From the NCBI RefSeq assembly GCF_014518425.1, contig NZ_JACVCU010000002.1, positions 124,001 to 188,000 on the forward strand: a DNA stretch of 64,000 bases, in the 5' to 3' direction. The notes under the pieces are model-generated. The model made no database searches and was not told where the DNA came from. It saw nothing but the letters and a program-made list of their open reading frames with translations. Position 1 is the stretch's first letter. Every line of letters starts with the position of its first letter. The stretch is from Terrabacter sp. MAHUQ-38 (GTDB taxonomy: Bacteria > Actinomycetota > Actinomycetes > Actinomycetales > Dermatophilaceae). The translations under genes and the position numbers were made by a program. This document shows positions 36,701-45,043 of the stretch, in pieces.

Positions 36701-37551
36701 ATCCAGTGCGCGTCGGGCGTGCGGGTCACGGGGACGTTGGAGCCCCACATCATGAGGTAGGTCGCGTCCCACCAGTCACCCGACTCGGGCACGTCGGTCT
36801 GGTCGCCGAAGACCTGCGGGCTCGCGACCGGCAGGTCGGCGTACCAGTCGTAGAAGCTCGTCATGACCCCGCCGATGAGCTGGATGAAGCGGGTGCCGAC
36901 GCAGTGCGACACCATCGACATGGCCGGGATCGGCGAGAAACCCGCCACCCGGTCGGGCCCGTACTCCTTGATCGTGTGCACGTGCGCGGCGGCCGCGATC
37001 TCGACAGCCTCGCCCCACGATGCGCGCACCAGCCCGCCCTTGCCGCGGGCGCTCTGGTAGCGGCGGCGCTTGTCCGGGTCGGTCGTGATCTCGTGCCAGG
37101 CCGCGACGGGGTCGCCGAGGCGGCCCTTCGCCTCGCGGTACATCTCGAGGAGGACGCCGCGCACGTACGGGTAGCGCACGCGCGTGGGCGAGTAGGTGTA
37201 CCAGGAGAAAGCGGCGCCGCGGGGGCAGCCGCGCGGCTCGTACTCCGGGCGATCGGGGCCGACGGAGGGGTAGTCGGTCTGCTGCGTCTCCCACGTGATG
37301 ATCCCGTCCTTGACGTAGACCTTCCACGAGCAGGACCCGGTGCAGTTGACGCCGTGGGTCGACCTCACGACCTTGTCGTGGCTCCACCGGTCGCGGTAGA
37401 AGACGTCGCCGGCCCGACCGCCCTCCCGGAAGACGGCGCGTCCGTCGGCGGACTCCTCCCACCGGGTGAAGAACCTCCCGGCCCTCAGCAGTGCTGCAGA
37501 GGCGGGCCCGTCGATGCCAGGCGATGCGCTCCCCTGGACTCGCTCAGCCAC
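33790..37551 (-). CDS. narG: Respiratory nitrate reductase alpha subunit (Mo-bisMGD)
   Basis: A 1253-residue catalytic subunit, normal length for NarG. The N-terminal [4Fe-4S] FS0 cluster has the characteristic His ligand in place of the first Cys: STHGVNCTGSCSW (His66, Cys70, Cys74) and Cys109 in PRGCPRGA. Cofactor-binding segments such as YLMMWGSNVPVTRTPDAHW follow. There is no TAT signal, so the active site faces the cytoplasm. GTG 37551 is chosen because gaaggag lies eight bases before it and homology begins soon after. First gene of narGHJIK. Confidence 0.96.
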   Translation of the reverse strand: MAERVQGSASPGIDGPASAALLRAGRFFTRWEESADGRAVFREGGRAGDVFYRDRWSHDKVVRSTHGVNCTGSCSWKVYVKDGIITWETQQTDYPSVGPDRPEYEPRGCPRGAAFSWYTYSPTRVRYPYVRGVLLEMYREAKGRLGDPVAAWHEITTDPDKRRRYQSARGKGGLVRASWGEAVEIAAAAHVHTIKEYGPDRVAGFSPIPAMSMVSHCVGTRFIQLIGGVMTSFYDWYADLPVASPQVFGDQTDVPESGDWWDATYLMMWGSNVPVTRTPDAHWMAEVRYRGTKVVTVSPDYADNTKFADEWMPAQAGTDAALAMAMGHVLLKEFFVEREVPFFVDYVRTYTDLPFLVRLDPAEGAYAAAPAESGDGAVVPGKFLTAADLAADGAHVPDEDAWKTVLLDEATGQPVVPNGSMGFRYADSGKGRWNLDLDGVTPALTMAGADSTAVEVLLPAFVEPDGSGSVLRRGVPARRIGGHLVTTVFDLMLAQYGVPRDGLPGEWASGYDDVSTPYTPAWQAEVTGVPAEQCIRVAREFATNAEQSQGRSMVIMGAGICQWFHGDATYRSILSLLVLTGCMGRNGGGWAHYVGQEKCRPITGWISLANALDWSRPPRTMIGTAYWYMHTDQWRNDGYSAGSLSSPLAKGHLAGKHTADTIAQSARMGWMPFYPQFGTNPLHVAQDAEAAVEAGTAASPAAYVAGALHDGTLTASIEDVDAPENWPRTLVLWRSNLMGSSAKGNEYFLKHLLGTHSNVMGSENPEAPRPSDVRWHDEAPEGKLDLLLSADFRMTSTTLLSDIVLPAATWYEKHDLSSTDMHPFVHAFTPAIDPPWEAKSDFELFHLLAQRFSDLSKTHLGVVKDLVSVPLMHDTPGETAQPGGRVVDWRTSGAPGAPGQSMPVFQVVERDYTAIAEKLATVGPLADSLGFTVKNVTYRVEEETARLAARNGVMLGGAGDGRPAIDTDSKMAEAILSFSGTTNGHLAVQGFRTLEERVGKKLVDLAEGAEEKRISFADTQVQPVPVITSPEWSGSETGGRRYAPFTVNIERLKPFHTLTGRMHFYLDHDWMQDVGEALPIYRPPLDMHRLFGEPRLGADGAKQVTVRYLTPHSKWSIHSEYQDNLLMLSLSRGGPTVWMSPQDAESIDVHDNDWVECTNANGVLVARAIVSHRMPEGVVYVYHAQERTIDVPKSEATGRRGGIHNSVTRLLVKPTHLIGGYAQLSYTFNYLGPTGNQRDMVSTVRKRSQEVTY

Positions 37552-37622
37552 GGTCGGAACTCCTTCGTATGTCGGTTCCCGGACAGACAGCCGTGGAGCT
37601 CGGCATGACCAGCAGGATGGCA

Positions 37623-37640
37623 CGCGTGTGACGCGTGTGA
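37623..37640. repeat. Tandem 9-bp repeat upstream of narG
   Basis: CGCGTGTGA occurs twice head to tail, 72-89 bp before the narG start. This could be a regulator site in the nar promoter. It is not the inverted TGTGA-N6-TCACA form of a Crp/Fnr site, and no GGGNC-N4-GNCCC box is present here. Confidence 0.35.
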
Positions 37641-37649
37641 CCAGATCTC

Positions 37650-38780
37650 CTACGGGCTGTAGTGCTCAATGTGGTCCTCCGATCGGCGCAGGGGTGAGGC
37701 GTTCGACCTCGTCCCATTCGGGGCCTCCGAGTTGAATCGCCGCAGCAGCAAAGGGGCCGTCTTAGCGCACCCGCGAGGTCGAGTCTCCGGCGGGCGGGAA
37801 TGCAGCCACCAGTGCCAAAGGTCCCGTGCTGCACGGGGCTGCGAGGGATATCTCCGAAGCTGAGAAGCGCAATGGCCACAGGCAAACCTGCGGGCCCGAG
37901 CCATCCGGCCCCGCTGGTCTCGGCCGAAGAGTGGTGCGACACCGTGCTCGGTCACGACCGCGCTGGGCTGGAACGAGGTCACCGGCTCGTCGAGCAGGGG
38001 CACGATCGTCGACACGTCCGCCTTGGGATGCCAGCTGCGCAGGGCGATGAGGGCCTGCCCACCGCTGGAGTGCACGGCTCCGACGATGAAGTCGGTCTGA
38101 CCGCCATGTCCGGAGTGGATCCGGCCCGCCACGCGCGAGGCGTTCGCCTGCCCGTAGAGGTCCACCTCAAGGGCCGTGTTGATGCTCGTCATCGCCGGGT
38201 TGGCGGCGATGAGCGTTGGGCTGTTCGTCTTCTCGGTGCGCAGCATCCGGATGCGCGGGTTGTGGTCGACAATGCTCGTAGAGCTCGGCCGAGCCGAACC
38301 AGAACGACGCCGTGACCGGACGATCCGGGTCGAGCACGCCGGCCCGCTCGAGCGTCAGCAGCCCGTCGGAGAACATCTCCGTCCAGACCCCCAGGCCCTG
38401 GCGGCCGGTGAGTCCGCCGATGGCGGCGTCGGGCACGGCTCCGATGCCCATCTGCAGCGTCGCACCGTCACCTACCCGCGCGGCGACCCGTTCGGCCACT
38501 GCCAGGCTGGCTTCGTCGGATGCCTGCGGGTCCCTCGACGGGAGCGGCGCGTCCACCTCCACCGCCATGTCGACCGACGCCTCGTCGAGCAGAGCGTCGC
38601 CGAAGGTGTACGGCATCGAGGGTTCACGAGAGCGACGACGAGTGCCCCACGGGCGCGACATGCATCGAAGGCCCAAGCCAGCACGTTGACCTCGGTGCCC
38701 AGGTTGAGTGGCCGTTCGCCGGTGGGGGCAGTGGACGGCAACCACTTCCGGCGGGGTGCTGGCTGTAACAGCAGCGCGGC
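37650..38780 (-). pseudogene. Acetyl-CoA hydrolase/transferase relic
   Basis: Pieces of an acetyl-CoA hydrolase/CoA-transferase appear in order but in different frames: VNVLAWAFDACRARGALVV, then PYTFGDALLDEASVDMAVEV, GDGATLQMGIGAVPDAAIGG and DGLLTLERAGVLD in the next frame, then NPAMTSINTALEVDLYGQAN and HSSGGQALIALRSW in a third. There is no proper start, and the C-terminus after AVVTEHGVAPLFGRDQRG is scrambled. The gene is dead. It separates narG from the WS/DGAT gene. Confidence 0.8.
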
Positions 38781-38782
38781 CC

Positions 38783-40189
38783 TTACGCGGAGAGCCGTGA
38801 CAGCTCGCTCTGCACGCCCGCAGCGATGCTGGCGTGCTCGGAAACGACCACGGGGTCGGCGACGACCGTGACGACGAGACGCCCCGCATAGGAGAGCACG
38901 TCGAAGCTCACGCCGACGTTCCCCGGCGTGACGGCCGCCGGCACGATGCCCGCCACGCGGTGCCCCGCGAACGACAGCTCTGTCGCGGGCCCGCGCACGT
39001 TCGTCACGAAGGTGTGCACGAGGCGCTGCCGGTCGATGAACGCCTGGAAGAGGCCGACACGGGCGAGCGCCCGGAACGCGACACCGAGGGGTGCGGCCGA
39101 CGTGCCGCGCGCCGGGCCTCGGCGAGCTGCCGTGAGGGCGGAGATGCGCCGCAGCCGTTCGTCGCCGTCGGCGAGCAGCGGCAGGGCCAAAGGCACGACA
39201 CCGGTCTCGTTGCCGAGCCGGTCGGCCGTCGCGGCACGTCGCGACGAGATGGGCACCGAGACGACGAGCTCGGTCAGCCCCTCCCCGCGCGCCTGCAGCG
39301 TCGATCGCATCGCGCCCGACACCGCGCAGAGCACGAGGTCGTTGACGGTGCAGCCGCGCCGGTGGGCGGCCTCGAGCAGGCCCTTCAGGGGAACCGTGGC
39401 GGTCGAGAGCCGGCGGCGTGCTCCGGTCGGACGGTCGAGCGAGGAGCGGACGGCGAGCCGCGTGCGGTGCGGGCCGCCCATGAGCTCCCTCGTACCGGAT
39501 GCCGTACGGCGCAGAGTCGCGGGAAGGCGCCGCCAGGCCGCGAGCCGGGACTGCCACGCCTCGCGGGCCAACGAAGCTACGGAGGGTGCTGCCGCCGGGA
39601 AGGTGTCGTCCAGCGGGTCAACCTGGTCGGCGCCGTCGTCCGCTAGAGCGGCGAGCACAGCGATCCCGCCGAGCCCGTCCGCGAGGCAGTGGTGGACGAC
39701 GAGGACGAGCGCCGCGTCGCCGTCAGGCAGCCCGGTGACCCAGCGGGCAGACCACAGCGGGCGGTCGCGGGGCAGACGGGTGCACACGACCGCCACGGCG
39801 ACGTCGAGCAGGTCGCTTCCCGGGAAGTGCAGAGCGCCGGTCATCGGGACGTCATCTTCCGGGTGTGAGGGGGTGGCGGCCAGCCGGATCTCCTCGACCT
39901 GTCGCGCCACGTCGAACGCCGCGTCGTCGACCCACACCGGTCGCCCGCACCCGGGCGGCGTCCGCACGAGCCGTTGACGCAGGCGCCGTACCCGCGGGAC
40001 GCGTGCCGCCAACACCGAGCGCACGGCCTCGACACCCACCGAGGAGCCGCCCTCGACGACGAGCACCGCGCCGATGTTCATCGGTGTCGGGCCGCGGTCG
40101 GTGACCAACGTCGTCAGATCGTTGGCACTGACGCGCTCGACCCGCCCCCGCTCCCCCGCAACCGTGTTCGTCGCGCTCTCAGTGGGCAT
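38783..40189 (-). CDS. WS/DGAT wax ester synthase / diacylglycerol acyltransferase
   Basis: A 468-residue acyltransferase that makes triacylglycerol or wax esters from acyl-CoA. The catalytic motif HHCLADG is in LVLVVHHCLADGLGGIAV, and the second conserved block VHTFVTNVRGPATELSFAG is in the C-terminal half. The N-terminus has the family pattern SANDLTTLVTDRGPTPMNIG. ATG 40189 with a ggaaaggg ribosome site is preferred to upstream starts without homology. The M. tuberculosis homologue tgs1 is DosR-controlled and stores lipid in hypoxia (family knowledge). Confidence 0.9.
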   Translation of the reverse strand: MPTESATNTVAGERGRVERVSANDLTTLVTDRGPTPMNIGAVLVVEGGSSVGVEAVRSVLAARVPRVRRLRQRLVRTPPGCGRPVWVDDAAFDVARQVEEIRLAATPSHPEDDVPMTGALHFPGSDLLDVAVAVVCTRLPRDRPLWSARWVTGLPDGDAALVLVVHHCLADGLGGIAVLAALADDGADQVDPLDDTFPAAAPSVASLAREAWQSRLAAWRRLPATLRRTASGTRELMGGPHRTRLAVRSSLDRPTGARRRLSTATVPLKGLLEAAHRRGCTVNDLVLCAVSGAMRSTLQARGEGLTELVVSVPISSRRAATADRLGNETGVVPLALPLLADGDERLRRISALTAARRGPARGTSAAPLGVAFRALARVGLFQAFIDRQRLVHTFVTNVRGPATELSFAGHRVAGIVPAAVTPGNVGVSFDVLSYAGRLVVTVVADPVVVSEHASIAAGVQSELSRLSA

Positions 40190-40207
40190 GTGGGCACCCT
40201 TTCCGTG

Positions 40208-40227
40208 GCCCTCGTTTCCACGAGGGC
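40208..40227. promoter_or_regulatory. 20-bp palindrome before the WS/DGAT gene
   Basis: GCCCTCGT-TTCC-ACGAGGGC is a perfect 8-bp inverted repeat, 19-38 bp before the start codon. It partly overlaps a poor match to the DosR-like box (40206-40219, read on the minus strand, 10 of 14). Could be an operator or a leader hairpin. Confidence 0.45.
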
Positions 40228-40406
40228 ACACGGCGGCCCCGCGGTAGCGGTTCATAACCGCGTTCGAGGCGGGGGCGTCAGTCAGGCGGCAATCAGGTAT
40301 GCCGACCGGGTTGAGTAGGTCTGTCCCCGCACCCCCTAACGGGTCGGAGCGAGATCGGCGCAGTCTGCTGCGCCAGAAGTTGAGGCGTCGTTCGGGTCCT
40401 CGTACG

Positions 40407-41360
40407 TCATGCATCCCTGGACCACCACCCGGCTCGCAGCCATGGTGACGTCACGGCGCCGAGCGTGCGGCCGCCTCGCACCAGCAGCCAGGCCTCGACC
40501 GCGAACAACGCGGCGAACACGATGGTGAACACCGTGATCTGGGCGCCGACCTCGGCGTCGGTGTGCAGACCTGCCGCCAACGCGAAGGGCGTGACCAGCA
40601 ACATCGATGCGGAGAGGATCAGCAGGGCGACGAGTATGACAGCGGCGAGGAACGGCCCTGCCGGGTGGTGTCGGCGTAGGAGTACCGCTGCGGCAAGGCA
40701 CATCGGGATGATCCATGCGAGGTCGAGGACCCAGGTGGGGTTCGGCAGCTGCGAGAGGTGGATGTTCGGTGGCATGGCGTCGGGCCAAGCGGCGATGATC
40801 TCGCTCAACCACAACGCGCCGATGCCGACACCGCCGAGGGCGAGGAACCAGCCAGCCGCACGGAGCGGCGCGCGGACGAAGGCTGGCCGGGCAGCGACGA
40901 CGTCGAGGCGTACCAGGCCGTCCAGCGTCGCGAAGCCGGCTAGAGCCAGAATCGACAGGTAGACCAAGAACATCGGGTTGAGCGGTACGCCGATCGACAG
41001 ATGGGCATAGGAGTACGCCACCCAGAGGAGGATGCCAGTGGTGACGAGGTGAGCGCTGAGGGAGCCGGTCCGGGCGCGGCGGCTCGACCACAGCAGCAGC
41101 GGCACCGAGAACAGGGTGATGGCATCCTGCGCGCGCCACGTCTCGCGCGTCATGTCCGACACGAGCCGGTACGCGTGCTCGACGAGCAGCCCGTACCCGG
41201 TTGCCACGACCACCAGGGCGCCGAGGATGCCGAAGTACGCAGGCGGAAGGGGCTTCCCCTCTGCGCCCGACGCCTGCCGAGCCGCGCGGGTGCCGCCTGG
41301 AGTCTGCGTTGCGCGTCGTCCGAGATGCTCGGTTAGGCGGTTGCCGAGGCGGGGGTCCAT
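40407..41360 (-). CDS. Multi-pass membrane protein
   Basis: A 317-residue protein with about eight hydrophobic helices (YFGILGALVVVATGYGLLV, NPMFLVYLSILALAGFATL, FLAAVILVALLILSASMLL and others). No family is recognised. Its first base overlaps the last base of the upstream gene's stop, so the two are co-translated. Charged residues are confined to the N-terminal 40 positions. Likely an integral membrane protein of unknown function. Confidence 0.7.
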   Translation of the reverse strand: MDPRLGNRLTEHLGRRATQTPGGTRAARQASGAEGKPLPPAYFGILGALVVVATGYGLLVEHAYRLVSDMTRETWRAQDAITLFSVPLLLWSSRRARTGSLSAHLVTTGILLWVAYSYAHLSIGVPLNPMFLVYLSILALAGFATLDGLVRLDVVAARPAFVRAPLRAAGWFLALGGVGIGALWLSEIIAAWPDAMPPNIHLSQLPNPTWVLDLAWIIPMCLAAAVLLRRHHPAGPFLAAVILVALLILSASMLLVTPFALAAGLHTDAEVGAQITVFTIVFAALFAVEAWLLVRGGRTLGAVTSPWLRAGWWSRDA

Positions 41361-42538
41361 CAGTTCCTCCGGTGATCTGCGTTGGCGAGGTGGCGCCTGA
41401 CGCCACTGGGGGCCTGGCGGCCGACGTCGTAGTGGATGTCGTCGATCTGGAACTCCAAGTAGGCGAAGCGACCCTCCGGGTCAGGTGCGTCCCAGATCGC
41501 CTGTCCCGTGGTGGCCACGAGGCGTCCTTCGAACGCTGCGTACTGACCCACCGGGGTGGACCACCCGAGCCGCGTGAAGCTCTCGCCGTCGGCCGAGGCC
41601 CGCAGCCGGTCCTCGGACACGAAGTCAACGAGGTCGCCGTCCTCGTTGAACACCAGGACCGCGCTGACCTCCTGGTGCCCCAAGCCGAACGTCCCGCGGA
41701 CGGCGTGCGAGTCGACGGCGTCCCAGGTGACGCTTGCGTCAGGCAACGCAGCAGGCGCCATGATGCACAGGTCGTTGAAGACGGTCACGGTCTCCGCACG
41801 CGTCATGTCCGCTCCCGAGGCGTCCAGAATGGGGACCAGAGAACAGAGCCGACCGCGCATCGTCGCGGCGCCGCCGCTGAACGTATGGAGGATGTCGACC
41901 GGTAGCCCGAGCATGGTCGCGTCCATGAAGAACAACCGACTCGGATCCGGCCCGAAAGTGTTGACCTGCTGTCCGGTGAACGACATCCACGCCTTGTCCG
42001 GTCCACCACGGATGCGCCCGTGTACTGTCGCCCGGAAGCTCGTGACCTTCGGCCGACCGACCGCACCGGCTCGACGCACGTACGTGGCCAACGGCTCCGG
42101 CAGTCTCGCCAATTCGCGCTCGGTCACCACGCCGCTCGATTGCAGACCGGTCAGCGCCTCACGCGCCTGTCGCGCGTACTCGGCCCTGAGGCTGGCAGGG
42201 CCGTCGGCCCGGTATCCATAGACGGCGGCGAGGAGCATCACCGCGTTGACCACGGTGCCGACCTTGGCGTCGGCCCAGCTCGTGACGACGACGGCCTGCG
42301 AGAGCAGCGCCGCGGCGGCGAGCGCCAGCCACCAGCCCCGAAGGCGCCTGGCGGCCATCACGCTCGCAGTGAGAACCAGCCCGGCCGCAGCCAGCCAGAC
42401 CATCCCCGCGCCAGCGCTGGTCGGTCCGTCGAGCTCGTCCACCTCTGCCCAGCGCAGTCCCTTGGCGGCACCGATCAGGTGGATCAGACCATGCACCGCC
42501 ACGAGGACTGCAAAACCCCAGCGCAACGTTCTTCGCAT
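41360..42538 (-). CDS. DUF6544-like membrane-anchored protein
   Basis: A 392-residue protein. Residues 1-110 contain about four TM helices (WGFAVLVAVHGLIHLIGAAK, GMVWLAAAGLVLTASVMA, LALAAAALLSQAVVV, GTVVNAVMLLAAVYGY). Residues 145-370 form a soluble domain (YVRRAGAVGRPKVTSFRATV, RGGPDKAWMSFTGQQVN, LGLPVDILHTFSGGAATMRG, ending YLEFQIDDIHYDV) that matches my memory of DUF6544 proteins. Function unknown. It forms an operon with the downstream membrane gene. Confidence 0.7.
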   Translation of the reverse strand: MRRTLRWGFAVLVAVHGLIHLIGAAKGLRWAEVDELDGPTSAGAGMVWLAAAGLVLTASVMAARRLRGWWLALAAAALLSQAVVVTSWADAKVGTVVNAVMLLAAVYGYRADGPASLRAEYARQAREALTGLQSSGVVTERELARLPEPLATYVRRAGAVGRPKVTSFRATVHGRIRGGPDKAWMSFTGQQVNTFGPDPSRLFFMDATMLGLPVDILHTFSGGAATMRGRLCSLVPILDASGADMTRAETVTVFNDLCIMAPAALPDASVTWDAVDSHAVRGTFGLGHQEVSAVLVFNEDGDLVDFVSEDRLRASADGESFTRLGWSTPVGQYAAFEGRLVATTGQAIWDAPDPEGRFAYLEFQIDDIHYDVGRQAPSGVRRHLANADHRRN

Positions 42539-42659
42539 TGCCTTGTGACTCCTCTCTCAGATCTCGTCGAGCCGCGGTAGCGCCCCCAACTGACGGCATG
42601 ACCGGGTGTACGCCCGCCGTTCAAGCCCCTAATGCGGGTTTGCGGGGCCGGTGAGACGT

Positions 42660-43103
42660 TCACTGCCTCCACTGCCTCCACTGCCCCAGTGCGTCGCGCC
42701 CCCAAGCGATCAGGCCGAGACCGACGACGACGTAGATGACGTGGAAGTAGCTCAGCTCGCGGATGAACGCCAGCTCCACGACGATCCACCCGATCAGGAG
42801 GAGCCCTTCGATCACTGCCGCGAGATCGGCACCACGGTGGGCCAGCCACGCCAGGACCGCGACCACCGTGGCCGGAACAGCCACGATCACGGTCAGCGCG
42901 ATACCGCCGAGCACGGGACTCGCGAACGGCAGTCGCTCCTCCAAGTCCGGCGGCAAGCGCAGGAACCCGGACACGAGTCCCAAGGCCCCGGCATACGCGC
43001 CGACGGCGATGAGGACCGCGTAGACCGCGAGCGGGACGCGGCGCCCTCTTCCACCTTCACCTTTGACCGTATGGTCGCTCTGCTGCATCGTCCGGCCAAC
43101 CAT
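42660..43103 (-). CDS. Small four-TM membrane protein (DosR-like box upstream)
   Basis: A 147-residue protein with four hydrophobic helices (VPLAVYAVLIAVGAYAGALG, GGIALTVIVAVPATVVAVLA, LAAVIEGLLLIGWIVVEL, FHVIYVVVGLGLIAWGR). The C-terminus ends in a repeated WRQ (GQWRQWRQ), produced by a 9-bp tandem repeat at 42660-42688. Function unknown. A GGGGCGAACGTCCC site is 60 bp upstream of the start. Confidence 0.75.
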   Translation of the reverse strand: MVGRTMQQSDHTVKGEGGRGRRVPLAVYAVLIAVGAYAGALGLVSGFLRLPPDLEERLPFASPVLGGIALTVIVAVPATVVAVLAWLAHRGADLAAVIEGLLLIGWIVVELAFIRELSYFHVIYVVVGLGLIAWGRDALGQWRQWRQ

Positions 43104-43162
43104 GACCGCCTCCCTCTCACGCCTCTCTCACCAACGTGCGCTGCGCATGGCGCGCTCCGGAA

Positions 43163-43176
43163 GGGGCGAACGTCCC
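43163..43176. promoter_or_regulatory. DosR-like box
   Basis: GGGGCGAACGTCCC: exact match to GGGNC-N4-GNCCC, 60 bp before the 4-TM gene at 43103. Confidence 0.65.
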
Positions 43177-43426
43177 GCCCGACCTCCACAGGACATCAAT
43201 GCGGTTGCCGCCTGCGGTCGATGCCGGGGTCACAGCGATCACTTCACTACGGCTGCCCCGCGACCGTGGCGGGGGCGCCGAGGCCCCACTCGCACGCCTG
43301 CCGACACTGCCTGCCAGCAGAACGTTTGCAACGTAGACGGCCCATTGGTGCGGCCGGAAGGCGGTGGCGGTGACGCCAAGTGACCGCTCGGGCCCCAGGG
43401 GGTGTGGTGGCGGTGCTCCAGCCTGC

Positions 43427-43440
43427 AGGCCCTTGGACCC
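43427..43440. promoter_or_regulatory. DosR-like box, one mismatch
   Basis: AGGCCCTTGGACCC (reverse complement GGGTCCAAGGGCCT), 113 bp before the beta-CASP gene at 43553; differs from the consensus only at the outermost base. Confidence 0.6.
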
Positions 43441-43552
43441 TGGTCGGCTCGTTGCCACCACGTAGCGTCATGGCTGACGGTCAGATATGACGACCACGAA
43501 GCACGACTCTCACCACGGCGGAGCCGGTGGACACCTACGCTGAGGAGCAGCC

Positions 43553-44923
43553 ATGACCACACTCACGTTCCTGGGCGCAGCCGGAACCGTCACCGGCAGC
43601 AAGTTCCTCCTCGAGGACGAAGACCGACGGGTGCTCGTGGACTGCGGTTTATACCAGGGCGAGCGCCAGTGGCGCCGACTCAACTGGGAGGACCCCGGCG
43701 TGGAGGCCGGCGCCTTGACGGACGTCGTGCTCACTCACACCCACCTCGACCACTGTGGCTACCTACCGGCCCTCGTGCACCACGGCTACACCGGACCGGT
43801 CTGGGCCACGGCAGGCACGGCTGCATTGGCCGACATCGTGCTGCACGACGCCGCGAAGCTCCAGGAAGAGGACGCGGCCAACGCGCAGGCATGGGGTTAC
43901 TCCAAGCACCACCCCCCACTCCCCCTGTACACGTGGACCGATGCCGATCGCGCCATCGAGCTGATGCGGATCTGCGAGTTCGGGAAGCCGACGACGCTGG
44001 AGTCCGAGGCCGTGCTCACCTTCGTCCGGGCCGGCCATGTTCTCGGGTCCGCGTCGGCACACGTCGCCCTCGGCGCCGCCAGTGTTCTCTTCTCAGGCGA
44101 TCTCGGACGTCCCAGCCACCCCTTGCTGCTCCCCCGCGACCGACCGCCGGCGGCCCGCACCGTAGTGGTGGAGTCGACGTACGGCGACCGCGTGCACCCC
44201 GACGAGCATGAGGGACACCAGGTACTCGGCGACGCCGTGCGCCGGACGATCGGTCGTGGCGGCTCGGTTCTGATCCCGGCGTTTGCCGTCGATCGCACCG
44301 AGCTGGTCCTGTTGGCTCTGGCGCACCTCCGCAAGCAGCACGCGATCCCCGATGTGCCGATCTACGTCGACAGCCCAATGGCTCTGGCTGCGCTTGACGT
44401 CTACCAGCGGCCGGAGCACCAGGCCGAGCTGCGTTCTGACTCCCTGACCGCGCTCAGCGCTCTGTCCCGGCTCCGCACCGCGCGCACCTCCGAGGAGTCG
44501 AAGCGGCTCAACACGCCAGGCACACCGTGCATCATCGTCTCGGCCTCGGGCATGGCCACCGGTGGGCGCGTGGTGCACCACCTCCGCTCGCTGCTCCCCA
44601 ACCCGCGGAACACCGTCGTCCTCACCGGGTACCAGGCTGCCGGCACTCGCGGGCGCCTGCTGCAAGAGGGAGCACGAGAGCTCAAGATGATGGGCCAGTA
44701 CGTTCGAGCACGGGCTGAGATCGTCACTGACGAAGGCTTCTCCGTTCATGCGGACTCCGCCGAGCTCCTGCAGTGGCTCGGCCAGCTACCTGAACCTCCG
44801 AAAGCGGTGTACGTCGTCCACGGTGAGCCCCGCGCCAGCTCCGCGCTTGCCGATGCCATCGGCGACGTGCTCGATTGTCCGGTCGTGGTGCCGAGGCGTG
44901 GTGAGCGGGTGCTCGTCGACTAG
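43553..44923 (+). CDS. Metallo-beta-lactamase / beta-CASP RNA-processing-type hydrolase
   Basis: A 456-residue two-metal hydrolase of the CPSF73/RNase J-like branch. The MBL core has TFLGAAGTVTGSKFLLED, the metal motif LTHTHLDHCGYLP, the later His in FVRAGHVLGSASAHV and the Asp in VLFSGDLGRP. The beta-CASP part has VESTYGDRVH, IPAFAVDRTELVLLAL and IIVSASGMATGGRVVHHL, with His in GFSVHADSAELL near the C-terminus. It probably cleaves RNA. A DosR-like box lies 113 bp upstream and a strong terminator follows. Confidence 0.9.
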   Translation: MTTLTFLGAAGTVTGSKFLLEDEDRRVLVDCGLYQGERQWRRLNWEDPGVEAGALTDVVLTHTHLDHCGYLPALVHHGYTGPVWATAGTAALADIVLHDAAKLQEEDAANAQAWGYSKHHPPLPLYTWTDADRAIELMRICEFGKPTTLESEAVLTFVRAGHVLGSASAHVALGAASVLFSGDLGRPSHPLLLPRDRPPAARTVVVESTYGDRVHPDEHEGHQVLGDAVRRTIGRGGSVLIPAFAVDRTELVLLALAHLRKQHAIPDVPIYVDSPMALAALDVYQRPEHQAELRSDSLTALSALSRLRTARTSEESKRLNTPGTPCIIVSASGMATGGRVVHHLRSLLPNPRNTVVLTGYQAAGTRGRLLQEGARELKMMGQYVRARAEIVTDEGFSVHADSAELLQWLGQLPEPPKAVYVVHGEPRASSALADAIGDVLDCPVVVPRRGERVLVD

Positions 44924-44998
44924 GGCTCCTCGACTAGGCAGCCGCCGGCGCTCAGTTGCTCAGGTTGACCAGTGAAGCGTGTGCTCGGCCACACATGC

Positions 44999-45032
44999 GT
45001 TCGGTGAACAGTCGTCGGACTGCTCACCGAAC
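44999..45032. terminator. Bidirectional terminator hairpin
   Basis: GTTCGGTGA-a-CAGTC-GTCG-GACTG-c-TCACCGAAC forms a 14-bp stem with one mismatched pair. It sits between the convergent beta-CASP gene (ending 44923) and the 2TM gene (ending 45044) and serves both. Confidence 0.85.
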
Positions 45033-45043
45033 AGTGCTCTGCT

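Larger units (their letters stand above)
43104..43552. other. Divergent intergenic region with two DosR-like boxes
   Basis: 449 bp between the 4-TM gene (minus) and the beta-CASP gene (plus). No gene is recognised, although some frames are open. Boxes at 43163 and 43427 face the two genes. Confidence 0.55.

Noticed and set aside
34597-37608. Long open frames opposite narG on the plus strand
   Set aside because: Pure shadows of a well-conserved gene at high GC; no start sites or motifs. The same applies to frames opposite narH, the fused ABC exporter, the intact transposase and the P-type ATPase.
37623-37640. Crp/Fnr site before narG
   Set aside because: The TGTGA units are in direct, not inverted, orientation, so the standard half-site pair is missing.
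43117-43461. Minus-strand frame of 114 codons in the gap with two boxes
   Set aside because: It crosses both boxes, has no clear ribosome site and no strong third-position GC bias. I treat it as chance.
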